Below are positions 48,685 to 61,523 of a DNA stretch of 64,000 bases, in pieces; position 1 is the stretch's first letter; every line of letters starts with the position of its first letter. The position numbers and the translations under genes were made by a program. Under the pieces are notes generated by a model. It was not told the DNA's origin, did not search any database, and worked only from the letters and a program-made list of their open reading frames with translations. Origin of the DNA: Musa acuminata AAA Group (lineage: Eukaryota > Streptophyta > Magnoliopsida > Zingiberales > Musaceae); NCBI RefSeq assembly GCF_036884655.1, contig NC_088331.1:14541001-14605000 (forward strand). The letters run 5' to 3'.

Positions 48685-51600
48685 TCACGATCGGTACCGC
48701 TCCGGAGTTTGTCTTGAAGCCTGGCGCACGTCTGACCTTGGTTTTGCAACTTCTACAAAAATGACTCTCCCATCCAGGAACTAATAGAATTAAAAAGACA
48801 AAATCAACTCACTGTAAGAATTAACTTAAGTTCAGGCCAGTTTAATTGCAACTCTGTTAGTTATTTTCAACTTGCCCATGCATAAAAAGTATTTTTGGAG
48901 AAGAAAGAGATGACCAAATCTGTTTATGCCCCCATAGTTTCATGGATTAATGGACTACCATACACCTGAGTGCCTTGGTAATAGCAACTTTTTTGCTAAA
49001 AATTCTGGGTATGGACAGGCTCATTCCATACAAATTATTACATTAAGTAACTTGGTTTGTGGTAAATGACAAATCCCTCCATGTGGACTGACATGCTATG
49101 AACCATATTGACATCCAAGCTGAGTTACTTCTAATCGTGAATAAGACATCTTACAATATGAGTAGAAATATACTAAGACAACAATTGGGATTCATCTTGC
49201 ATCAGAACCAGAGAAAAAGTTGAGTTAAATGTAGTGCCATGACAAGGAACTTAGTTATTTCAGGATTCCAACCGGGGGGCTAAACTGGAATAACTTCTCA
49301 CCACACTGAAGACGAAGGTTATTAAATGAAGGCGCAAAGAAGTGATATGAAGAAAGGCAAAAAAAATGGCATGTTATGATGATTAATTAGATACAAGATG
49401 ACTGTGGATATGTCATGAATGTGCAGATGAAGAAGAAGAAGGTATTGCCAAAAGATAAAACTGTAAAATGACACGTAGGAAATAAGATAAAAAAGAAAAT
49501 ACAAATGGCATAAGAAAATATCTAAATAAGTTCATAAAACACTAAAATCCATCAAGATAATTAATTCTGTCAAGGTTAAAATGCCTGAAATGCATGAGGA
49601 ACTCAAACCCAGTGAACATGGGAAATACTGAGGATAGAATGAAACAGGTGGCAGAATAGTAAAAGATAATTTAGCCATCTTTTATCCAAAACTAATGAGG
49701 AGTACCTGATGTCGTTAACTTCTTTAACAGATACTTAAAGGAGTTAAGAGTGCTAAAGATGAATTATACGATATTTAGGTCTTCTGCACTTCTAGAACAT
49801 ATGTAGACCTAAGTTTTACATAGCCTCTCATATTTTGATCCGAAAAATTGCTCCTACCCTGAGTGGCCATCTATTTTAATGTAAAACTGCTTTTGTGAGG
49901 CTAAGCAAATAAAACGTATTGACGACTTCCTAATAATACACGATTTGTTGCTTCAAGAAACAACAAGACCATGTTAAAGCAACCACTAGTGTTGCAAGGC
50001 TAGGTAAAGAAAATTTTACCCAATACAGGATCCAGAATCTCCAGCATTTCATGAACGTTTGTTTGAATGCAACAGCAAGACATGTCAATATCTTAGTGCT
50101 ACTGCATTATGCATATTTGCAGTATTTGCTAGCACACATCATAATATTTCACTGATTAGATGTCACAAGGATATTTAACTAGTGCCTAATGTGGCTAAAG
50201 ATAAGGACAACTTGTCTTTCAACAGAAAGTTGTAACTTATTGTTTAAATTACATAATCTTACTGTACTCATTATGCTACAGATATATGAAGGTACTAAAA
50301 TAGTAATAATATAACTTATTGACACTTAACATGTTAGATTTATCATCCTCTACTATAAAGTCAACCCCTAGACTTTAAACAATCCAAAAGAAGAAATCTA
50401 ATATGGCTTGGCAAAGTTACCTTTCCATGCATCCCCTCAATGGCCTTTTTGGATTCCTCTTCGGTGGCATAACGAAGAAAAGCAAAGCCTCTTGGCCTAT
50501 TTGCTATTCTGTCCATGACCAGGTTAACTGCAGAATAAACATAAAGAGGTGAACAAAGCCAACAACTAGTATAGATTTACATCACAGAGAGACTTCATAA
50601 CTATCCACGTAAAGAAAATGACTAAATATTCAAAGTAATACATCTCATGAACTAAAAGGTGGCATAGCAATATTACATGCACACAAAACGGTGGCACATT
50701 GTTACCTTCTACAAGCTGACCAAAATTTTGGAAAGCATTTCTAAGACTTTCCTCAGTTGTACGAAATGAAAGACCTGTAAGAAGCAGCCCAGGAAAATAA
50801 GAATTTGTTGAAAATTATAAAGTAATAAACTTTCTAACTGCATGCAAGCATTTGTGCCACAATATTGTTAAACAATGAGCAAGAGAGGACTGAGCATTAA
50901 ACAAAAGAGAGAGCGTAATGATATACACAGATATAGATCCAACCAACAGAAGGCCGAACAGCTCCACAAAGAACATGGCTCAATAAAATTCTGCAACGCT
51001 ACAGGCACTGGATAATACCGTAATCAATTATGACGTGAAAATTATACCAACTAGACAAATACTCGGTTGCACACGTCTAGAACCAAAAAGGATTGACAAA
51101 ACTAAGATATCCATAAACCATGCTCCTGGAAGCACAGATTAACAAGCAGATATTGATCCAAACACAACCAATGGAGTAATGTAAAACCACAGCAAAAGCC
51201 TCGAATGAGCAAATTTCAAGCACATCAAGTTCAGAGTTGTAGAGCTACTCGCCTGGATTGAAGCTTATACATCTGGAAGCAATTATATATATTCCAGTTG
51301 CAAGTTGTTTTTTTTCTAGTAATCAATCACACGCTTAGAGTTACAGCACTGGTTGGGAATAGAGACAATAAATCTAACTAAGGGGTTAAGGTGTAGAGAG
51401 AAACAGAGCTCAAAGTGAATGAAGATGGTTTAAATAGACTACCTAAGTCATAAGCAATAGGATCGATGTCAAGGTGATGACCCAAACTATAAGTTGCAAT
51501 CAGTGGATATGCTTGTTCCATTTTTACCTATTTTCCATCGAACATAACTGGATTCTTGACCATTTTGCCACCGAAAAACTTAGATTATTTTTTTTTCCTT

Positions 51601-51957
51601 TCTTCCTTAAACGATGGCAGCTATTCGCCATTCAAATTGACGAGAGAAATACATACAATTTAGACCGAAAGAATCACGAAAACGACATGGGCGAAGGGAA
51701 AAAGAGAAGGTACCACTAACATAAAGCTTGGTGGAGGGGGTCGGAGGGAGGCAGCAGGACACCGAGAAGCCGCCGCTCCTCCGCCGCGAGGTCGCGGCCG
51801 AGGGCCATGGGGAGCGAGAAGACCGAATAGATGGAAATCGGGAGAGGAACCAAGAGGAAGACGACGTGGAGGAGGTGATGTCGGGGGGATGTCTTCTTTC
51901 TCGGAGAGATGATGATGACGGCGGTAGCGAAGCAGCGGGGAGAAGGCCCGTTGCCAT
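48685..51957 (-). CDS. ORRM6: Organelle RRM-domain RNA-binding protein, ORRM6-like, 4 exons
   Basis: Exons on the minus strand are 51957-51714, 50774-50706, 50527-50421 and 48780-48685. GT-AG junctions join in phase to 171 aa plus TGA. Residues 1 to about 70 are rich in Ser, Arg and Pro with few acidic residues, as in a plastid or mitochondrial transit peptide. One RRM follows: RNP2 is KLYVSGL at 77-83, RNP1 is RGFAFLRY at 117-124, and the domain closes with GRVIFVEVAKPRS near 144-156. The tail is short. Wording such as TKLYVSGLSFRTTE and FAFLRY resembles Arabidopsis ORRM6 as I remember it, a chloroplast factor for C-to-U RNA editing of a few sites. Assignment to ORRM6 rather than another small organelle RRM protein is inference. 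The first-exon ATG is the only one in frame. Two other frames read through the same GC-rich exon and are shadows. Confidence 0.88.
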
Positions 51958-52595
51958 ATCTCCACCCTACGAGGAAGTGGACGAGTGGATAACCCACCGA
52001 TCCGAGTTCGAGTTCGAGCTCTTGATTTATTGTGGTAGCCTTATTTATTTAGGTAAATTTTCGCAAAAAAGCCCCGAAAACTTTCCAAAACTTCCATCTA
52101 AATTTTTGAAAATGATAAAATAACCTCAAATAATTTTTTTTCCTTAAAAACTACATTTTCTCATCTCCTTCTTGATGAACCATATAACTTGAACCTTTTT
52201 AAAATATAATATACTAAATAATTTAATTATATGTATCAATTTATATTATTAAAAACAATATAAACAAATATAAAAATTACAAATTATAAAATACAATAAA
52301 TAATAATAATTTTATAAATAATTTTATTAACTAACTATAAAGTAAAATAAATAATATTATATTTTTTTAAATATTTAAAAAGTAAATTTTAAAGGTCTAT
52401 ATGATCATTATTTTTTATTTTTAAGTTTTCCAATAATTTTTTTTATTAATTTTGACCTTAAAAAATTAAATTTATCTAAAAATATCGATAAAATTTTATT
52501 TTAATCCTTCAGAAAATTATATTTTGTCCATGTAGGACGAATACAAATATTTTTAGAAAGTTTCTACTTATTTTGACAAAGTTAAATAACTATTT
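51958..52595. other. Promoter side of the RRM gene and AT-rich spacer
   Basis: On the minus strand a TAAATAAATAAGG stretch near 52040-52055 is about 90 bases upstream of the start codon and could serve as a weak TATA region. Beyond 52120 the DNA is strongly AT-rich with no frame of interest. Confidence 0.4.
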
Positions 52596-52812
52596 ATTTT
52601 CACAATTTTTTGATTCAAATAGTGCAAGTGGTTCAAGGTATTGGTTTTTTGGATCAAATTTTTAGAATAGATTTTCTACCTATTTAGAAACTCAAATGTC
52701 AACAAAAAATTTATAGAAGAATCAAGTATTGATTAAAAAAAGTAATTAAACATAATGGATAGAATTTTATAGTGTTTAGATGTTAAAAAAATTATAAGAA
52801 ATATCAAATAGC

Positions 52813-52934
<122 letters not shown>

Positions 52935-53312
52935 TGGGTGCCATTCAATGATATTCTAAAAGTTTTACCTATGACCCAGTTACAATGTTTTTTAGTTACA
53001 TCTCAAGAACAATATAAGTGACAATATAAGTGGGTCAAGGGCTTGGATTTTTCAGACTAAATTTTTAAGATATTTTTTTACATATTTAGAAGCTCAAATA
53101 TTAAAAAATATCCCACTGATAACATCATATTTTGGTAAAACTTAGAGAAATTAAAAAATTCTAAACTATTTAGATACTTGAAAAATAGAAAAATATCAAA
53201 AAGAAAATTTAAATAGAATAAGTATTATATATGTCGATCTAGATGTAATTCAATGATGTCATGATAATTTTATTAGATTTTGCCTAGGTTTTGATCTTGT
53301 TACACTATTTTT

Positions 53313-55612
53313 TGTTTAATCTCGTATTTTGATGATGAAACTACTTGATATATGTTTATGATTTAATCTGCGGTTTGAGTAACGCAGGATGCTTCGAAGG
53401 AACATGTTGTGCCGAAGGAACATGTCAGAAGGAACATGTTGTGCCGAAGGACAATTAAAGCAGGAAAATCATGTTGTGCCGAAGGAACATGTTAGAAGAT
53501 TGGACGTCGGGCCGGTGGATCGGTCGACGTATCGACAAAAGGCTTCGGGCCGTGGACTCGGGCATCGGGCCAAGAAGAGCGGGTATTGTGCCAAAGATAT
53601 CGGAGTTGCGGAGTCAACTGGCCGATTGGGCAATAGGCTGCAGGAGAGGACGATGCGCCGAAGAATCGGACGAAGCGTCGAGGGACTAATAACATGTCGG
53701 ACAACTTGGTTAATTGCTTAGGATTAATTGTCTCGATCGAAGTTTTGTTTTAAGTGTGCAGGATTAACTACGATGAAAGTTAGACAAGCAGCAGGAGTTG
53801 CGCCGGAGTCAAGATCATGATCACGTTGGGAGTTCGAGAGTTCGACGGAAGTTCGGACGATCGTCGGAGGTTCTGCGAGAACAGATCCGAGAAGTCCAGA
53901 AGCTTGCCAAGCGAAGCTCGTCGGAACTCGCCAAGTGGATCGTCGCAAAGTCCAGGAGTTTGCCGAAAGTCCACAGAAGAATCACCGAGGGTTCATCGGA
54001 TGATCGACGGAAGTTCGCCGGAAACTCGCCGGAAGAAGCGATTGATGCATCGGAGCAAAGCTGTAGAAATTGTCTTAGATTTAATCGTAGTTAGCACGTT
54101 GATTAAGTTGGAAAATGGGAGGTGATCCCATTAGCTTAATCTTGGGGCAATTGGGCCCCTGAAAAGATTGAAATTGGGCCGAATGGAGCTAACCATTCGG
54201 ACCCTGATTGCACCAAGAGGTGCAACCGCCTAGGCCAGGAGGTGGCACCGCCTGGGCTAAGTCTCCCAGTGAGACTAGGCGGTGCAACCGCCCCAGCCAG
54301 GAGGTGCAACCGCCTAAGCTCAGTCTTCGAGCTAGACTGGGCGGTGCAACCTCCCTGACAAAGAGGTAGCACCGCCTGAGCTTGGTCTTCGAGCTCTGGC
54401 AGAGAGGTGCAACCGCCTCAGTCAAGAGGTGGCACCGCTTGGGGCTCAATCTCCGAGCCAGACTCAGGCGGTGCAACCGCCCCTGACAGAGAGGTGCAAC
54501 CACCTAGGCTCAGTCTCCGAGCTCTGCCAGGCGATGCAACCGCATGATCCCGGAATTCCGGGATTTGATCGTTTTGAGCTCCAAATTTGAACTGGGTTGG
54601 GGCCTATAAATACCCCACCCATTCAGCACAAAAAGAGAAGAGACCTACACCGAAATCTTGATCTTCTCCGTGATTCTTGAGCTCAAAATTGTTGTAAAGC
54701 CTTCAAGTCTCCTCCTTCTGTTCTTTAAGCTTCTGAATTGTAAAAGTGAGGAGAGAAACGTTCTGTAAGGGTTGTCTCCTGAGCCCATCAAAAGGAGTGA
54801 AACTGTAAAAGGGCAGTTGGCCTTCGCCCATTGAAGGAAGGCAGCTAGTTGACGTTGGTGACCTCGTCGAGGAGGAAGCCAAAAGTGGAGTAGGTCAAGA
54901 CTGATCGAACCACTCTAAATCTCTGGTTTGCTTTTATTTCGAGTACCTTATCATTACTGCAAACCTCCTACATAACTACTGCTCTCTGCGCCTTTACGAA
55001 TATGTTCTAAGTGCTGATCTTTTTGAATCTGCATTCAGACGTAAATCTGTGTTTTTCGTACGATCAACTTACGTCTGTGTTTTGATTCTGCAAAACTGTC
55101 TTCTGCGCTTTTATGAACTAGCTTCTAAGTTTAGATCCCTTTGAAACTATTTTAGACGCAAACTACGTTTGGACGTAAAACTGCGTTTAGACGCAAACTG
55201 CGTTTAGACATAAAACTACGTTTAAACGTAAACTGCGCAAACTGTGTTTAAACATAAAACTATGTTTTAGACGTAAACTTCTTTTAAACGTAAAACTACT
55301 TTTAGACGCAAACTGCGTTTAGACGTAAAACTGCGTTTAGACGTAAACTGAGTTTAGACGCAAAATTGCGTTTAGACGTAAAACTGTGTTTAGACGCAAA
55401 ACTGCATTTAGACGCAAACTGTATTTAGACGCAAACTCAATTTAGACGTAAACTGTGCTTAGACGTAAACTGCGCTTAATCTTAAGTAATCTTAGAATCG
55501 GCTTTTACATCGAAATCGTTTTTATCGGACGAACGCAGCTTTCGTTTTTAAATCGCTGAAAGATTTCCGCTGCACTAATTCACCCCCCCTCTTAGTGCTC
55601 TCGATCCTAACA
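53313..55612 (+). mobile_element. Solo copia LTR, 2.3 kb, with 5 bp target-site duplication
   Basis: It starts TGTTTAATCTC and ends CGATCCTAACA. The five bases TTTTT precede it (53308-53312) and follow it (55613-55617). The host sequence on both sides is the same AT-rich repeat, so no internal element is missing locally. It carries GGCGGT-GCA-ACCGCC motifs at 54210-54545, a TATA box in GGCCTATAAATACCCC near 54600, and an 17-18 bp minisatellite at 55150-55478. It is about 700 bp longer than the LTRs at 26645 and 31742, partly because of the minisatellite. Solo LTRs arise by recombination between the two LTRs of an element. Confidence 0.9.
55150..55478 (+). repeat. 17-18 bp minisatellite within the solo LTR
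   Basis: About 18 to 20 variant copies of GTTTAGACGTAAACTGC (17 bp) or the 18 bp form with an extra A. Copies alternate between ACGT and ACGC centres. The other LTR copies here lack it. Confidence 0.9.
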
Positions 55613-56450
55613 TTTTTAAGGTGGCCCCAAAAATATTGTAAGTGAGTCAAAGGATTGGGTTTTTTGGATCAAATTTTTATAATAGCTTTTTAACATATTT
55701 GAAATTTTAAATGTTAAAAATTATTCTATAAAAGTATCATATTTTGATAAAATTAGAAGAAAATAAAAATTTTGTAGAAAGTTCAAAGTGATAGATGTTG
55801 AAAATTAAAATTAATATGAAAAATCCCTAAAATAGAAAAGGTATGATATATATCCATCTGATTGAAATTAATGGTCCTTTAAAATTATACCTTGTTTGAA
55901 ATTTATTTCATGTATTTTAAAAAATATTTAAAATATTTAATTTCTTCTAATTTTATAAAAATATAATACATCTATAAAATATTTTTTAACATTTAAGCTT
56001 CTAAAGTGGTAAGAAACCAAGTCTGAAATTTGGTCTCAATAAACCAAGGCATTGAACCACTAACACCATTTTTTAGGCTAATTCAAAAACAATATAACTA
56101 GATCAAATCCTAGTAAAAATAAAATTTACATTGGGCACATATGGACAAAAAATAAAAACAATTATTTTAGAATATTTATTATATATTTTTTATTGTTTAG
56201 CATCTAAATACTTTAAAATTTATCTATTTTTCTTTAATTCCTTATAATTTTATTAAAATATGATGCTTTCATGAATTATTTTTTGACATTTGAGCTTATA
56301 AATAGGTATGAAACCTATTCTAAAAAAACTAGTCCCAAGAAACCAAGGCCTTGAACCACTTATACTCTTGTTGAGGTCAATTCAAAAAATAGTATAATTG
56401 GGTCAAATCTTGGATAAAACAAGTCTTATACATATTGAATTACAACTAGC

Positions 56451-58004
56451 ATGTCAATAAATTTTATATTTATATATATATATTCACTTTATAATATGAT
56501 TTGTGATTTCTATGTTTCATAAATGTGATAAATGACATGCTCATATTTTTAACTTTTAAGAGTCAAGTATATATTTTTTAAAAATATTATTTTCAGTGTT
56601 CTATAAAATATTAGCTGAGTATGCATAAGTATCAATGTTTCTGTTAAGCATAACACAACAAACCAAAGTATGTTGGCATACTTGAATATGAAGTTAAATT
56701 ATAGTAATAAGAATGCATATAATGACAAAAATGACGATTGAATTTTAATCAATCTTAAGTGAATATGAAGACTTGAATGAGTTTGATAATGATTAAAGTA
56801 AGAAAGTTGAGTGTTATACTAAATGGATGGAGTAATGAAAAATTAAATGAGGATGCAAATCAAAGATGAGTGTTATACTAAATGTTGAGATACCTAAGTG
56901 AGATTGAAGGATGAGTTTTAATAAAAAAATATCATTTTTATCAAACTAAATTAAACTCAATTAAAGTTGCTATAATATTAAAATAATATTAATAAAAAAA
57001 AGAAAAAAAAGAAAAGGAATGAAAAACTTAAAATAAGTCCTAATGAGATTGAACTCTATGCCTCAAGACAACCTCTTAAGCATTTCTACTTTAATTTTGA
57101 TCTCATCCTCTATGCCTCAAGATAACCATTTTTCATATTCTTTAGCCATTATTTAAAGAAGATTGAGATAAGAAAAACTCAATTTTTCCTTTCTTATACC
57201 TAGAGTTTCAGTTTTATAAATTATAAGTTGACTTTTTTAGTTATTTTTGAGTAGTCTAGACTTTAAATTCATCTATAATTTTTAGATATATTTTATATTA
57301 TTCTCTAAGGTTCTAGGGCCTCTAGTATAACTTTAATATGAGATTGGTGTATAGAGTTATTCCTATCCCAATCTGAAATACTCGGAATCCTTTATTTTTT
57401 GAGAAGGGGTTATGTTTAAGTTCAATTAGCCCCCTTAGAGATATAATTAAACTCTAACTTTTTGATATATTTTAAAAGATTTTTTTAGAGTTATGTGAGA
57501 TTTAGAATTGAGTGAAATGCCACCTCTATACACCAAGGTATGAGGTTTATAAGTTTAAATAGTCCTAACTCAATTTCAATATAATAGAATAGGTGTCGAT
57601 AGTTGAATTATGAGGGTAGTTTAGCCTCCAAATGATTTAGTTTTAAGTTAAATTTTGGTGTGCACTCTGTTTTATATATTTCTAGTTTTCTACAAAATTT
57701 CATAATATGTCAAGATCATTTGGTCAATTTGAATAATAAAACATTCATAGAATAGTATGATGGTTTAATTGATACTAGCTAGTTCATTTGATTATAGAGT
57801 GAATTATTAGAAAATTTGATTATAAATAAATTTTTCAGTTAAATATAGTTTATTTTATAAGAGATTTTGTTAATTTTTTTCTATGGATTATTATAATTAA
57901 TTATTATAAATTAATAATTCAAGAGATATGGTTCTTAATTAAGGTATCTTATGCTCTTATTTGATTGATGTAGTGCCCTCTAGCATACTCGATTATTAAG
58001 GAAC
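56451..58004. other. AT-rich intergenic DNA
   Basis: No gene seen on either strand. A phrase near 57050-57120 (TCTATGCCTCAAGA) occurs twice about 60 bases apart. Confidence 0.5.
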
Positions 58005-59260
58005 TATTGAATCTAGAATTTTGATGATGAAATTAATTGATAAATTTGTGATGTAATCTGCATTTTGAGTGATGTAAGACTATCTTTGATTAAGGAGAGA
58101 CAAGTTGATTGAAGTAGGAGGAATCATATATTGGGTCGGAGTTGAACATGTTAGGAGATTGGACGTTGGGCTAGAGGATTGGTTGACGTCCTGGCTTAAG
58201 GACTTCATGCCATGAGTTCGAGCATCGGGCCGAAGGATTGAACATTACAGCAAGGAGATCAAAAGTTATGGGAGTCAACATGCCGATTGGATAATGCGTC
58301 GAAGGATCTGACAATGCGTCGAAGGAGATAACAATGCGTCGAAGGATCTGACAATGCGTCGAAGGATCGGACAAAGCGTTGGAAGAACCAATGACTTGCC
58401 GAACAATATATGATTCATGCTTTGTAATAATTTATTTAGATTGAGTTAGTTTAGGTCTAATTGTGTTGGTATTTGGGTGAAACAATGTCAACTTAATTAT
58501 GGACCAATTGGGTATGAATCAAGGTTGAATTGAGTTTGTTGTTTGGCTCATTCAGTATCCTATAGCAGGGATCTAGCGGTGGTACCACCCAGACACAGTA
58601 TCCCAGATTGTGTTAGGCGATGGTATCGCTAAACTGAACGATGGTACCACCTAGTGTTAGTGTTATAGGCAGTAGTACCGCCCAACACAAGCGATGGTAC
58701 TACTAGGACCTAGGAAACCTGGGATAACATCTTTTTTGGCTCCATTTTTGAAGCTATTTGAGATCTATAAATACCCCATATATTTATGCTTGGCTAAACA
58801 TAAAATTAAGTTAAAAGAGGGAAAAAATACTTAAGAAAAATTAAAAACTCTTTTAGGATTTCGAGTCTCTTTCTCCTAAAGTTAGAAGTTTTTTAAGGGA
58901 GGAGTGAGGTCTAAAAGAGAGGTGTAAAGGTTCTCTCCTAAGCTTATGAAAAGGAGAAAGAGTTATAAGGGTAGTTGATCTTTGCTTGTTGAAAGAAGAT
59001 TGATAGTAGAAGTCGGTAGCCTCGAGTGAAGAAGAATCGAGAGTAGATGTAAGTCATGACGATCAAACCACTATAAATCTAGTTTACATTTACTTTAAGC
59101 TTTTTATTTTCATTGCAAACTAATTTCTTTCACTATGCTTGCAAACATATTTTTAAGTTAACATCTTTCCATTTTCATCGATCAAGAATTTCCAAACTAA
59201 CAAATTTTTATGTAAGCACTAATTCCCTCCTCCCCTATTAGTGTCGTCACAATCCTAATA
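58005..59260 (+). mobile_element. Solo copia LTR, 1.26 kb, with perfect 5 bp target-site duplication
   Basis: It starts TATTGAATCT and ends AATCCTAATA. GGAAC occurs immediately before (58000-58004) and after (59261-59265). It is homologous along its length to the LTR at 60148-61474, including a TATA box in GATCTATAAATACCCC near 58767 and GGTGGTACCACC-type motifs at 58570-58710. A short stretch near 58300-58370 repeats an AATGCGTCGAAGGATCTGAC-type unit about four times. The TG/CA ends have decayed to TA/TA, so it is old. Confidence 0.9.
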
Positions 59261-60147
59261 GGAACATTATCGTTCTTTGACATCTTTATTTTAATATTTA
59301 ATTAGATAAGTATAAGGATAATTCACTACAAAATAGTAGTCGTATAAATTATCATAACCATAATATATTTTGAAAAACATGTTTTAGATGATATGTTCAT
59401 CATGAGCTAGTCATGAGCTAAATGTGAATATATATTTTTTGTAAGTACAAAAATATATAAATTATGATAAAAATATCATGTATGCATGCATATAATGACA
59501 TGCGGTGTAGGAGAGCATGTGTTTTCTATGATATGCAATGTGGGAGTGCATGAATATATTATGACGTGCAATGCATATATATACTATAACATATAGTGTG
59601 GGAGAATACATATATATTATGATGTGCAGTGTGAAAGTGCACGTATATATTATGACATGCGGTATGAGAGTGCACGTATGTATTATGATGTGTGACGTGA
59701 GAGTACACGTATATATTATAATATATGTGTGGGAGTACACATATATATTATGACATATTCATAGGAGTACATGTATATATTATGACGTGCAGTGTGGGAG
59801 TAAACGTATATATTATAATGACGTATAATATGAGAGTGCACATATATATTATGATAGGAGAGTAGAAGTCCATGAATTTGTTATGTTTTCTATGCACATA
59901 ATAATTTTGAAGTAAAATTTTATCTCTTTATTTTGCATATGCTATGTTGTATGATTATGTTTGCTAAAGAAGTCATAAGATGATAAGTTTGTCATTAAAT
60001 GTCTTATATGAATAGTTTTGAAATATTGTATATGTGACATGATACATGCTCACCTAAAATAAAATTATAAAGGCTTATACTTACCGAGTGATTACTTATT
60101 TTAGACCCTATTTTATAGGCAAAGATAATATAATCTCACTTTAGTGA
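59261..60147. other. Spacer between two copia LTRs, with a minisatellite
   Basis: No gene. The centre is the 33 bp minisatellite. The flanks (59380-59450 and 60040-60120) include CATGAGCTAGTCATGAGC and a CTTACCGAGTG phrase like those found in some plant gypsy LTRs. It could be an old gypsy LTR, but no boundary is visible. Confidence 0.4.
59484..59857. repeat. 33 bp minisatellite
   Basis: About eleven diverged copies of TATATTATGACGTGCAGTGT followed by GGGAGTGCACGTA. Copies vary in the CG-containing words (ACGTGC, ACATGC, ATGTGC), as expected if methylated cytosines decayed. The 92-aa frame on the minus strand is a translation of the repeat. Confidence 0.9.
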
Positions 60148-61474
60148 TGTTGAATCTTGGATTTGATGATGAAACTAATTGATGATATTATGATCTAACC
60201 TGCGTTTTGAGTGATGTAAAACTAGCTTCGATCAGGAGAGATAAATTGATTAAAGCAGGAAGAATCAAATGTTAAGCTGGAGTTAAACATGTCAGAAGAT
60301 TGGACATCGGGTCGGAGTAGAAGGCTTTGTGCCGAGAGTTCGAGCATCGGGCCGAAGGATCAGACATTATGCCAAGGAGATCGGAAGTTGCAAGTGTCAA
60401 CATGCAGATTGGGCAATATATCGAAGGAGAGGACGATGTGCCGAAAGATCGGACGAAGCACTGGAGGATCGGATGAAGCGCCGGAAGAACCAATGGCATG
60501 CCGGACAACTAATGATTTATTCGTTGTAATAATTTATCTAGACCAAGTTAGTTTAGGTCGTAATTGAGTTGATTTCGGGTGTAATCGTTCCAACTCAATT
60601 AGGGGCCATTGGACCTGAGTTGGGATTATTTTGGGACAAGTGGAGGCTTATTTGGTCACCCAAACTTAGGAGGAACCACATATGAGTTGAAAAAGTCAAG
60701 AGCATACTTTTCCATGCTGTCAGGCGGTGGTATCGCCTAGTGTCAGGAGGTGGTATCGCTAGTCTGGGTAATGGTACTGCTCAGACACAGTCTTCCAGAT
60801 TATGTCAAGTGGTGGTACAACCAGATTGGGCGATGGTACCACCCAATGTTAGTGCTGCAGGCGATGGTACTGACCAACATAGGTGGTGGTACCGTCAGGA
60901 CCCGGGAAACCCAGGATGAGACCTTTTTTGGCTCCATTTTTGAAGTCATTTGGGATCTATAAATACCCTAGCTTTTCCTGCATAGAGCAACACAAATTTG
61001 AACAAAAGAGAGGGAAAGAATACTTGAGTAAAAATTGTAATATCTCTAGATTAGTGAGTCTCTTCTTCATAGAGTTAGAAGGATTCTGATGGAGGAGTGA
61101 GGTCTAAAAGAGAGGTATAAAGGTTCTCTCCTAAGTTTATGAAAAGGAGAAAAGAGTGTAAAAGGGTAGTTGATCTTCGCCCATTGAAGGAAGATCGGTA
61201 GTGGAAGCCGGTGGTCTCGAGTAAAGTAGAATCAGGAGTGGATATAGGTCACGATAATTGAACCACTATAAAATGATTTGCATTTCTGTTTTGCTGTTTA
61301 TCTTTATTGCAAATTGCTTTACTTCCTCATAACTTTCGCTACACACTCTTTCGTACGCTTTCAAGTTAAATGTTTTCGGATATTGATTTTAATCGTACAA
61401 AGATTTTAGAATCGACGTAATTTTTACATATGCACTAATTCACCCCCCCACTCTTAGTGGTATTGATCATAATA
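60148..61474 (+). repeat. 5' LTR of the second gag-only copia element
   Basis: It starts TGTTGAATCTTGG and ends TTGATCATAATA (decayed CAACA). It has GGCGGTGGTATCGCC-type motifs at 60720-60900, a TATA box in GATCTATAAATACCC near 60955, and the C-rich block near 61440. It is closer to the solo LTR at 58005 than to the LTRs at 26645 and 31742. Confidence 0.85.
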
Positions 61475-61523
61475 GTTGGTGTCAGAGTCACATTCTTTTT
61501 CGTTTGGTTTAACACCCAAGAGA

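Noticed and set aside
51716..52123. Other frames over the first exon of the RRM gene (93-131 aa, both strands)
   Set aside because: Only the 51957-51714 frame splices in phase into a complete RRM. The rest are GC-driven shadows.
59462..59740. 92-aa minus-strand frame rich in Ile, Tyr and Thr
   Set aside because: It is the translation of the 33 bp minisatellite.
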